Below are positions 19,532-26,370 of a stretch of 34,402 bases of DNA, one piece after another (within the stretch, counting starts at the first letter, position 1; every line of letters begins with the position of its first letter). The stretch comes from a virus, in the IMG/VR virus record IMGVR_UViG_3300034257_000010, positions 1-34,402 of that record. One strand, given 5' to 3'. Position numbers and translations under genes: made by a program. The notes under the pieces were generated by a model. That model saw only the letters and a list, made by a program, of their open reading frames with translations, was not told the DNA's origin and did not search any database.

Positions 19532-20803
19532 ATGCAACCATTATACGAACATCAAAATAAAATAATTAGCGAGAATAAACTCAAGTGCGGTTTGTTCCTC
19601 GGCACCGGGGCTTCGAAGACCCGGACGGCTTTGCATTTAGCTGAAGGCAAGACTTTAGTTATCTGCCCAAAGCAACAGCGGGAAGATAAAACTTGGGAGC
19701 GGGAGAATATTAAATGGGAAACTAAAGTTGACCTGAGAGTTGTCAGTAAAGAAGATATGCGGAAGTTTTGGTTCGAACTCCCCCGCTACGAAACCGTTAT
19801 TGTCGATGAATGCCATAATAATCTAGGCGTTATGCCGGCGTATTCGTATATCAAGGGTGTCCAGTATCCAAAAACTTCTCAAATTTTCGAGGCTACGAGG
19901 AATTTCATCGCTAAAACTAACCCGAAGAGGTTGTATCTCCTGTCCGCCACGCCGGTGCCGAAGCCCATGAGTATGTGGGGAATAGGAACTCTTTTTGGGC
20001 AGGAATGGAACTTCTCTGATTTTAGAGAGGTTTATTATTCTCAAATAAGGATGGGAGCTAACCGGGTAATCTGGATACCAAAGAAAACTGAAGAGGCTAA
20101 ACAGCGGTTAGCTGACTTGGTTAAGAAATGGGGATACACTGGAGCTATTTCCGATTTCACGGATGTACCTGACCAAATCGATAAATTGGTCAAAATTGAG
20201 CTCACAGGAGAGCAAAAGTTGGCTTTGCAGCAATTAGCCTTCAATGAAGCCGACGCTTTGGTACGAGCCTCCAGAGCCCGCACCATTGAGAACGGAGTGC
20301 TATATGGGAAGAAGATTGAGTCTTTAGATGGAAAAACCGACCAGATGACCAATCAAACCATTATTTACAAGTCTAATAAAATTGATTACATTTTAGAGAG
20401 GGCTCTAGAATTCCCTCAGCTTTTAGTGTTTGCAAATTATACAGCCCAAATTTTGGAAATAGAAAAGGCTTTGAAAAAAGAAGGATATACTGTTTCTACT
20501 TTGACCGGTCAAACTAAAGATAGAAGCTTTCTCCAGAAAGTTAGCGAATCAAACAAGCCGCATATAGTAATAGCCCAAAGCAGTGTTTCCTCCGGCTGGG
20601 AATTGCCAGATTTTCCATGCGTGGTATTTGCCTCTCTGTCGTGGAGAGTTGTTGACCATGTTCAAGCCAGAGGAAGAGTTTTGAGAATGAATAAGCTAAA
20701 GAAAAATCTTTATATTTATTTAGTAGTTGAAGGTAAGGATAAAGATTGTTATGATTCTATAATGAATGGGAATGACTTTATCGAGAAGATGAATACACAA
20801 TAA
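19532..20803 (+). CDS. SF2 DEAD/DEAH-type helicase, 423 aa
   Basis: An ATP-dependent DNA or RNA helicase of superfamily 2. Numbered from the ATG at 19532: Walker A GTGASKT (24-30), DECH (92-95), SAT (138-140), then a C-terminal RecA-like domain with a motif VI-like QARGRVLR near residue 391. An earlier ATG at 19493 would overlap the primase gene by 34 bases, so 19532, 5 bases after its stop, is preferred. The family includes phage replication or recombination helicases (UvsW-like). It belongs to the replication cluster and is followed by endonuclease VII after one base. Confidence 0.85.
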   Translation: MQPLYEHQNKIISENKLKCGLFLGTGASKTRTALHLAEGKTLVICPKQQREDKTWERENIKWETKVDLRVVSKEDMRKFWFELPRYETVIVDECHNNLGVMPAYSYIKGVQYPKTSQIFEATRNFIAKTNPKRLYLLSATPVPKPMSMWGIGTLFGQEWNFSDFREVYYSQIRMGANRVIWIPKKTEEAKQRLADLVKKWGYTGAISDFTDVPDQIDKLVKIELTGEQKLALQQLAFNEADALVRASRARTIENGVLYGKKIESLDGKTDQMTNQTIIYKSNKIDYILERALEFPQLLVFANYTAQILEIEKALKKEGYTVSTLTGQTKDRSFLQKVSESNKPHIVIAQSSVSSGWELPDFPCVVFASLSWRVVDHVQARGRVLRMNKLKKNLYIYLVVEGKDKDCYDSIMNGNDFIEKMNTQ

Positions 20804-20804
20804 T

Positions 20805-21203
20805 ATGACAACGAAACAATGGAAGCTAAAAAATCCAGAAAGATATAAAGCACAGCAAAAAAGATACCGGGATAAACATCGCCAGGATATTTATGCGTAT
20901 CAAAAAGAATGGATAAAAAATAACCCGGAGAAACGTAAAATAATAGTAGATAGGTCTATTGCTAAGCATCCGGAGACGAGAAGAAATAGAATATATAAAG
21001 TTAATATTTCCGATATAAAGAACAAGCAAGATGGAAAATGTGCAATATGTGGTAAAGAGCGTTTTTTGGTAGCTGACCACTGTCATATAAAAAATAAGTT
21101 TAGAGGGCTGTTATGTAATGATTGTAATTTAGGTCTAGGGAGATTTTTTGACTCTGTTGAACTTTTAGAAAAAGCTAAGAAATATTTAATTAATAATATT
21201 TAG
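20805..21203 (+). CDS. Recombination endonuclease VII-like, 132 aa
   Basis: Resolves branched DNA such as Holliday junctions and replication intermediates before packaging. Residues 1-70 are basic and helical. The core has C79-x2-C82, DHCH (91-94), and RGLLCNDCN (100-108) then LGRFFDS, the standard endonuclease VII signature with a structural zinc and HNH-type catalytic residues. It ends with a helix and is of normal length. It starts one base after the helicase stop (TAATATGAC), so the two are coupled. Confidence 0.9.
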   Translation: MTTKQWKLKNPERYKAQQKRYRDKHRQDIYAYQKEWIKNNPEKRKIIVDRSIAKHPETRRNRIYKVNISDIKNKQDGKCAICGKERFLVADHCHIKNKFRGLLCNDCNLGLGRFFDSVELLEKAKKYLINNI

Positions 21204-21204
21204 C

Positions 21205-21234
21205 TTGACAAGTCGCTGTCGACAGTGCTATACT
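21205..21234 (+). promoter_or_regulatory. Third early-type promoter with palindromic spacer
   Basis: TTGACA (21205-21210), 18-base spacer, TATACT (21229-21234). The spacer holds a perfect palindrome CTGTCGACAG (21216-21225), a potential operator, and shares CGACA with the promoters at 9282 and 13554. The next ATG at 21243 is only 9 bases from the -10 box, so the mRNA should be leaderless or nearly so. Confidence 0.7.
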
Positions 21235-21242
21235 TATAAGAT

Positions 21243-21614
21243 ATGAAAGAAGCCCTTAAAAATACAACTTTAAATCAATATTTCAGGGAGAAGCAATTCT
21301 ACTGTTATTATGAATTAAAAGATGTTGGTGAGAGTGGCTCATTCTCGTTCGCTAAAATAAGAAAGGTCCAATGGGATGGTCTGCAAGCTACAGAAAGAAA
21401 TGGACTGGTTTGGAAGTTGTCAGATGAAATAAGTCGTCCCAAGCCTTGCGATGGTCTCAGTCTTCCACCGTTACCTTCTTACCTTATCATCGCCTTCAGT
21501 CAAGAATTTGTTCTCATTAGATTTAATAAAATAGTAGATTTAAGAAATGAGGGAGCCATCTCCATCTCAAGGTCGAAGGCGGAGAGCATAGCAGATAAAA
21601 TAATTAAAACATAA
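21243..21614 (+). CDS. Possible RecU-like Holliday junction nuclease, 123 aa
   Basis: The block YYELKDVG at residues 19-26 (with an E-x-K), then SFSFAKI, VQWDGL and PSYLIIAF, with LIRF further on, resembles the central part of RecU/PD-(D/E)xK resolvases: an ExK pair, a serine-rich strand, an HQ-type helix and a hydrophobic strand. It is much shorter than RecU (about 200 residues), and the N-terminal catalytic acids are not obvious, so it may be a minimal, partial or divergent relative. It follows its own promoter, near endonuclease VII and a RecB-like gene, consistent with recombination. Confidence 0.4.
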   Translation: MKEALKNTTLNQYFREKQFYCYYELKDVGESGSFSFAKIRKVQWDGLQATERNGLVWKLSDEISRPKPCDGLSLPPLPSYLIIAFSQEFVLIRFNKIVDLRNEGAISISRSKAESIADKIIKT

Positions 21615-21624
21615 CAACAACATT

Positions 21625-21798
21625 ATGACAGAAAAAAAAGTAATCCCCATGACGAGAATTAATACCCGTATTAAGCAAGAACAGCATGCTTATATTAAAG
21701 CCGTGGCTAAAAAACGAGGTTGTACTGAAGGCGAAGTTTTTAGAGCAATTATAAATAACGATATGCAATCTAAAAGACCAGTTAATAACAAAAAATAA
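21625..21798 (+). CDS. Ribbon-helix-helix regulator, 57 aa
   Basis: From ATG 21625 to TAA 21798. The pattern PMTRINTRIKQEQHAYIKAV followed by GCTEGEVFRAIINN is a typical Arc/MetJ/CopG ribbon-helix-helix: a beta strand that reads the DNA groove, then two helices. Such small dimeric proteins regulate phage and plasmid operons. The palindromic promoter just upstream (21216-21225) is a natural candidate operator. The gene is followed one base later by the 98-aa gene. Confidence 0.7.
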   Translation: MTEKKVIPMTRINTRIKQEQHAYIKAVAKKRGCTEGEVFRAIINNDMQSKRPVNNKK

Positions 21799-21799
21799 T

Positions 21800-22096
21800 A
21801 TGACAACAGGAATATATGAATCTTACGCAGTGCTTAACGCTCAGATAAAAACCTTAACTGAAAAAAAGGATGAACTAAGAGACAGAATTTTAGCTGATTT
21901 ATCAAAGCAAGAATTGGATAGCATTAATACTGCTGTTGGTAAATTTACTGTAGCTACCTTGAAGACTTGGAAATACACTAATAAGGTAAAAGAGTTAGAA
22001 GAAAAATATAAGGCTCAAAAAGCCACCGAAGAGAGCACCGGTGATGCTACCTTTGAAATAAAGCAGTCTCTCAGGTTCACTCAAATCAAACTTTAA
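21800..22096 (+). CDS. Hypothetical coiled-coil protein, 98 aa
   Basis: Residues 5-40 are a helical, Lys/Glu/Leu-rich coiled coil; residues 45-62 (GKFTVATLKTWKYTN) form a strand-and-turn segment, and another helix follows to about 80. Similar short coiled-coil proteins occur beside recombination genes in phages (Gp157-like), but the match is too weak to name. It sits between the ribbon-helix-helix gene and the 188-aa gene with normal spacing. Confidence 0.5.
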   Translation: MTTGIYESYAVLNAQIKTLTEKKDELRDRILADLSKQELDSINTAVGKFTVATLKTWKYTNKVKELEEKYKAQKATEESTGDATFEIKQSLRFTQIKL

Positions 22097-22117
22097 TTAA
22101 TTTTAACCGCAAATAAA

Positions 22118-22684
22118 ATGAAAAAAACTAAAAAGGCTCCCAAGCCAAAAATGAGAAAGAGTGCTACTAAAAAAGCACCATCAGTCAAAATGGTTACTTA
22201 TTCTATTAAGATGACTATCCCGACTGCTGCTTACGCTAATATTATTCCGGAGATAGTTGTTAAAGGCGGGTCCATTGAAGAGGCTCATAACTTTGTTATC
22301 CCACACATGAATCGATTGTGGAAAGAGTATTACTTGGTTAATGAGCGAAGAGCTGAAACTAATGTTGGAACTGGTCCAGGAGTTTATTTTGCACCATCTC
22401 CGATTGACAAACATCCTGCTTATAAAGATAATATCTCTTCAACTACTGGCACTCCGATTATGACAATAAGTGATGACGGTAAAATAGTCCCAGCCCCGCC
22501 AGCTAGCTCGGTAGCTTTGATTAAAGCCACTAAAGCGATTGAGTCCTGCTTGAGTCTAGAAGCTTTAGATATAATCGATAAGCAAGTAGCTAATTCGGTT
22601 AAATTAACCGATGAGGATAAAGCGGCGTTGCTGCCGTTAATGGAGCAAAAATATGCAGAATTAGATAAACCAAAAGATGAATAA
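22118..22684 (+). CDS. Conserved-type hypothetical phage protein, 188 aa
   Basis: Residues 1-24 are very basic (Lys/Lys-Ala repeats), likely a nucleic-acid-binding tail. Residues 27-65 (YSIKMTIPTAAYANI then PEIVVKG, EAHNFVIPHM) show a strand-helix pattern seen in unassigned phage proteins near SSB and recombination genes. Residues 130-188 are helical and acidic. A role in DNA binding or recombination is plausible from the tail and position. The gene ends inside the start of the next HNH gene (8-base overlap). Confidence 0.55.
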   Translation: MKKTKKAPKPKMRKSATKKAPSVKMVTYSIKMTIPTAAYANIIPEIVVKGGSIEEAHNFVIPHMNRLWKEYYLVNERRAETNVGTGPGVYFAPSPIDKHPAYKDNISSTTGTPIMTISDDGKIVPAPPASSVALIKATKAIESCLSLEALDIIDKQVANSVKLTDEDKAALLPLMEQKYAELDKPKDE

Positions 22685-23036
22685 AACTAATAAAAGAGGA
22701 GATAGGCGTGGAATGACTCGTACATTAGAAGATTCATGTCAATCTAAAAATGGAAATTGGAAAGGCGGAATTCATTATAGAAGTGATGGATATATTTTGA
22801 TTCGTATTGGAGTTTTTCCGAGAAGCTATAAAGGTAAAAGATATGACCTTCTGCATCGGTTAATAATGGAGAAACACCTTGGCAGAAAACTTCTTGATAG
22901 TGAAATAGTCCACCATAAAAATGGTGATAGAACTGATAACCGTGTGAAAAATCTTAAAATAATGTTGCAATCAGAACATGCAGGTAGTCATTATAAGGCA
23001 GATAATAAAACTGGTAGATTTATTAAAAAAATATGA
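22677..23036 (+). CDS. HNH endonuclease, 119 aa
   Basis: The N-terminal part has a GNWKGG motif, then an HNH core: LLHRLIMEKHLG, IVHHKNGDRTDNRVKNL, with HH (90-91), N (93), D (97) and N (98) as usual catalytic and metal positions. It overlaps the preceding gene by 8 bases and the RecB-like gene by 4 (ATGA), so it is fully integrated in the operon, which is unusual for a freshly inserted homing enzyme. It may be a resident nuclease; mobility is still possible. Confidence 0.85.
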   Translation: MNKTNKRGDRRGMTRTLEDSCQSKNGNWKGGIHYRSDGYILIRIGVFPRSYKGKRYDLLHRLIMEKHLGRKLLDSEIVHHKNGDRTDNRVKNLKIMLQSEHAGSHYKADNKTGRFIKKI

Positions 23037-23650
23037 ATAAATTAATTCTTCCCCGCCCTCATTTGTCATGGAGTCAAATGTCCTGCTGGATTACTAGTCC
23101 AGATAGATTTAGGAGAGAATATTTTGAATGTGGCAAGAAATTAAATTCTAAATATTTACGTTACGGAAAGGATATAGCTGGGCTTATAGAAACCGGGAAA
23201 CACAAGGAGTTGCTACCAGACCTTATAGTTTATGATGTGAGAGAACTTGAAATAAAAACAAATATTTGTGGTGTTCCTATACTTTCCTATCTTGATGACT
23301 ATGACCCGGTTAATAATGTCTTTAGGGAGAAAAAGACCGGAAAATCTCCGTGGACTCAAGCGAAGGTGATTAAACACGGGCAATTGGTTTTTTATGCCAC
23401 AGCATTAAAACACAGTATTGGTAAAATACCAGAATATTGTGACTTAGATTATATCCAAACAAGAGAAATAAGAGAATCAGATATTGATGATTTTTGGAGA
23501 GTTAAAGAGGATACTGTACAAGTTACTGGATATATCAAGTCTTTTCATCGGGTTTTCCATGAAGTAGAAATTGAGAAGATGGAGGAGTTAATAGTTAAGT
23601 CAGCTAATCAAATATCAGAAGCATATCAAAACTTCTTAAAGGAAATATAA
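23033..23650 (+). CDS. PD-(D/E)xK nuclease, RecB/Cas4-like, 205 aa
   Basis: The core is YLDDYDP (87-92), FREKKTGK (97-104) giving D ... E-x-K, and the downstream QLVFYA (117-122), the conserved Gln-Tyr helix of RecB/AddB-type nucleases. There is no obvious four-Cys iron-sulphur cluster, unlike Cas4, so a simple RecB-family exonuclease is likely. It fits a recombination pathway with the SSB-like protein and helicases. It overlaps the HNH gene by 4 bases. Confidence 0.8.
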   Translation: MNKLILPRPHLSWSQMSCWITSPDRFRREYFECGKKLNSKYLRYGKDIAGLIETGKHKELLPDLIVYDVRELEIKTNICGVPILSYLDDYDPVNNVFREKKTGKSPWTQAKVIKHGQLVFYATALKHSIGKIPEYCDLDYIQTREIRESDIDDFWRVKEDTVQVTGYIKSFHRVFHEVEIEKMEELIVKSANQISEAYQNFLKEI

Positions 23651-23654
23651 ATTT

Positions 23655-23876
23655 ATGAAATATAGATTTTTTAACTGGGTGTATGCCACAATTTTTGGTT
23701 ATTTTTGGTTACCTTGCCCTGTATGTGGTAAAAATTTTGGAGGTCATGAATGGAAAGATGATAATAGTGTGTATACGGGGAAAGGTGATGATGGTTATCC
23801 ATATCAGGGAACTGGTGTCTGCCCGGACTGCGGAGAGAAAGCTAAAAGAATTAATTTAGATAATGGCTATAAATAA
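23655..23876 (+). CDS. Small zinc-ribbon protein, 73 aa
   Basis: Has CPVCGKNFGGHEW (C22, C25) and CPDCGEKAKR (about C57, C60), two CxxC knuckles separated by a flexible, Gly/Tyr-rich segment, so a zinc ribbon is clear. The first 20 residues are aromatic. Its function is unknown; ribbons of this kind accompany phage replication or nuclease genes. It starts 4 bases after the RecB-like gene and lies 6 bases before the last gene of the operon. Confidence 0.65.
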   Translation: MKYRFFNWVYATIFGYFWLPCPVCGKNFGGHEWKDDNSVYTGKGDDGYPYQGTGVCPDCGEKAKRINLDNGYK

Positions 23877-23882
23877 TTTTCT

Positions 23883-24125
23883 ATGAAACTAAAATATCGT
23901 CCACCAATCTACGGCAATAAGACTTTACGAATTGTCTTCGAGTTCGCATTAGTAATGTCAGAAGTCGCTAAAGAGAGAGGAATTGAATTGACCGCCGCAA
24001 TGTCCTCTAGAGCCGAGTATATGCTGATAAATGAGTTACGAACGAACGGACTGCAAAAGACTGTTATGAATTTTACACCGCTAATACTTGCAGCTCTTGA
24101 AGTAAAAGAAAACACCCCTCAATAG
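23883..24125 (+). CDS. Hypothetical helical protein ending in the terminator, 80 aa
   Basis: Not recognised. Residues 15-75 are mostly helical and contain a small motif AMSSRAEYMLINELR. It is soluble and has no Cys. Its last codons and stop (TAG 24123-24125) lie inside the two-way terminator at 24109-24134, so the gene fixes the 3' end of the rightward operon. Its end is convergent with the minus-strand operon, which starts its stop 10 bases further on. Confidence 0.6.
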   Translation: MKLKYRPPIYGNKTLRIVFEFALVMSEVAKERGIELTAAMSSRAEYMLINELRTNGLQKTVMNFTPLILAALEVKENTPQ

Positions 24126-24134
24126 GGGTGTTTT
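24109..24134. terminator. Bidirectional rho-independent terminator
   Basis: AAAACACCCC (24109-24118) pairs with GGGGTGTTTT (24125-24134) over a 6-base loop, followed by T-runs on both strands (TTTTTTT on plus; TTTT then CTTTT on minus). It ends the rightward replication operon and the leftward 24136-26370 gene. The stop codon of the plus-strand gene lies in the loop and stem. Confidence 0.9.
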
Positions 24135-24135
24135 T

Positions 24136-26370
24136 TTATAAAGAATTATATCTGCTTGAACCGTTTGGTCTACTTTTCTTCTTTGCTTTTTCATCTTGCT
24201 TCTTGTAATATTCTTTATTCTCTGGAAGATTATATTTTCCAAACAGAGCTCCTCTAACATAGTTGGCTGGACTCTGTTTTATTTTATATTGGAATTTTCC
24301 ACTAGCAGTAGTAGATTTTCCCGCATTGACAGCTGATATACCTTCGTAAGTTCTTTGCATCTGGGCTCCGGCTGGTACGATATTAGTAAACAAAGACTTA
24401 CCGACCATCTTGCCTCTTTGTCCCCAGTCTAATTTATTGCCATATTTATCCGTTCCCATAACTCCGCCTGTCCATAAATCTATACCGAATTGAATCGCTG
24501 GAGGCATACCCCATCTTAATGGGAAGCCGGCATCGCTCCATTTCATACCGAAGGCACTGCCGATGTAGGTAAAGAGAAGGAATGAGCTCAATAGGTATCT
24601 AATAAGTTTTCTCCATTCATGGTCTCCAAGCATGTGTCCGATAAATTCAGTCTGTTTCAAACCGAAGGTTTGGAATTGAGCTGCCATCTTGGCTACATCG
24701 CTGTTCAAACCTACCGGAGTATCTAACGGACCGAATAAGAACTGAGTTTTAGCTGAGACAAATTTACCATACCGGATAGCATCTTGAAGTGTGGGGGTAT
24801 AACCTTCCGGCTTTTCTCTGCCTAAAGCTTCTCTGAATTCTTTATTGGTTAATTTATTTTTAAGAAATTTTGACTTAGCACCGTAATAAGCCGCTCCACG
24901 ATTCATTAGTTCTGAAGCATTCATGTTTAAAAATAACACTTTATCAAACCTCTCAGCCATTTTCTTCACAGCACTATAAGTTCTGTCTTCAATAAATGGG
25001 GCGATAAGAACTCCATTTTCATCTAATTCTTTACTTCCAAATCTTACCAGGTCAATATAACCTTTGGTGGTATACCAAGTACCCAGTTCAGCAAAAGTAT
25101 TAACTCCCTGAGTTAAGTTTTTAGCAAAAGAGGTAACCGACCCGCCGATTTTAGCCCGGGAAATCATCATACGCATAAACCTGGTAATGGAAGCGGTAGG
25201 TCTGGCACCGAACAGGAAGCCGAAGTGCTCTTTTATGTGGTTATCAATCGAAGTATCTAACGCTGTTGGTCTTAAATTTACAGCACTCAGGTAACTATTT
25301 AAGTAATTCAACTGGCTGGTATCGGTTAATTTCGCACTGGCTATCTTTAATTCTTCCAGAGCCGGGTCCATATTCACCTTACGAGTAGCCCGTTTAGTGT
25401 AAGCGTCCAACGCCGCCCAGGTATTTTTAATATATCCTTCAGCTCCTTGCCTTTGTAATAAAAAAGGATTATAAACGCTTCCCGGTATCTTCTTGTTGAT
25501 GATATAGGCTATTTCTTCCGGTATCTCTCCGCCTTTACCGAATGGAAAAATGTGAGTGATGTAGTCTGAAATCCTGGCATCCGGTTGCATCCCCAGTCTA
25601 TCAGCCCATTGACTCAACCAAGTTTTTATTTCACTGGCGACCTGAGATTCTTCCGGATTCAAAGGAATAGTTTCGCCATCGAGAAAGCGAAAAATCTTTT
25701 CGTTACCTTCCTTGGAAACCCTTTTTGACCAGGCGGTAATCTTATCTATATTTTTAGGAAGTTCCGAGATGTAACCCTCATAACCCTTTAATAATTTCTG
25801 GTAAGACGGTCTAATTCCCATTCGCTCAAAGACCTTCCATGGCGTTCGTAAATAATCTATCCACCTGACTCTCTCAGTTATTGGCGTTCGTTTCTCACCA
25901 TCAAGAACTACATCTATTGGCGGAATAGTAGAAGCAATATCTGGCGGTAAACCTTGTTTACCGGCTTGTTCTATTTTCTTAGCCATCCCAGCGGGAGATT
26001 CTTCGGTGGGCGGAACAAGCGTCTCAACCGGGACTTCCTTAGTCGCCGGTTTTTTAAATAAAGTTGGCTGTTCAGCCGGTTGCATTCCTTTGGCTGTCGG
26101 AGCTAGGAACATTTTCTGGAGTGCTTGCTTGAAACTCGGTGATTCTTCATTGTAAAATTTAGTAAGTGGGGTTGAGTTATCTCCGGTTAAAACTTTATCA
26201 AAAATAGAACTCATTCTTTTTACAGCCGGAACTTCTTGTCTAAGTACTAAATTTCTTAGGCGGCTATAAAGTTCTTTAGCTATTCTATTCAAGAGTGGTT
26301 CCATTTGTTGTGCTGGGACTTTATTCTCGAAAACATAATCAGAAAAACTTTGGGCAAAAAATTCTTTCAC
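24136..26370 (-). CDS. Large internal virion-type protein, C-terminal part of a split metallopeptidase polyprotein, 744 aa
   Basis: A large, mostly helical protein. Residues 1-80 (KEFFAQSFSDYV and a following helical region) continue the metallopeptidase domain of the upstream gene, with an E in EFFAQ as a plausible third zinc ligand. Residues about 160-700 form a long helical body with several hydrophobic helices (for example LLSSFLLFTYIG at about 625), as in large polyvalent or internal ejection proteins. The tail is Lys/Ser/Arg rich. The start is GTG in GTGA, overlapping the previous stop, so translation may depend on coupling or frameshift. It ends at the two-way terminator. Confidence 0.7.
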   Translation of the reverse strand: MKEFFAQSFSDYVFENKVPAQQMEPLLNRIAKELYSRLRNLVLRQEVPAVKRMSSIFDKVLTGDNSTPLTKFYNEESPSFKQALQKMFLAPTAKGMQPAEQPTLFKKPATKEVPVETLVPPTEESPAGMAKKIEQAGKQGLPPDIASTIPPIDVVLDGEKRTPITERVRWIDYLRTPWKVFERMGIRPSYQKLLKGYEGYISELPKNIDKITAWSKRVSKEGNEKIFRFLDGETIPLNPEESQVASEIKTWLSQWADRLGMQPDARISDYITHIFPFGKGGEIPEEIAYIINKKIPGSVYNPFLLQRQGAEGYIKNTWAALDAYTKRATRKVNMDPALEELKIASAKLTDTSQLNYLNSYLSAVNLRPTALDTSIDNHIKEHFGFLFGARPTASITRFMRMMISRAKIGGSVTSFAKNLTQGVNTFAELGTWYTTKGYIDLVRFGSKELDENGVLIAPFIEDRTYSAVKKMAERFDKVLFLNMNASELMNRGAAYYGAKSKFLKNKLTNKEFREALGREKPEGYTPTLQDAIRYGKFVSAKTQFLFGPLDTPVGLNSDVAKMAAQFQTFGLKQTEFIGHMLGDHEWRKLIRYLLSSFLLFTYIGSAFGMKWSDAGFPLRWGMPPAIQFGIDLWTGGVMGTDKYGNKLDWGQRGKMVGKSLFTNIVPAGAQMQRTYEGISAVNAGKSTTASGKFQYKIKQSPANYVRGALFGKYNLPENKEYYKKQDEKAKKKSRPNGSSRYNSL

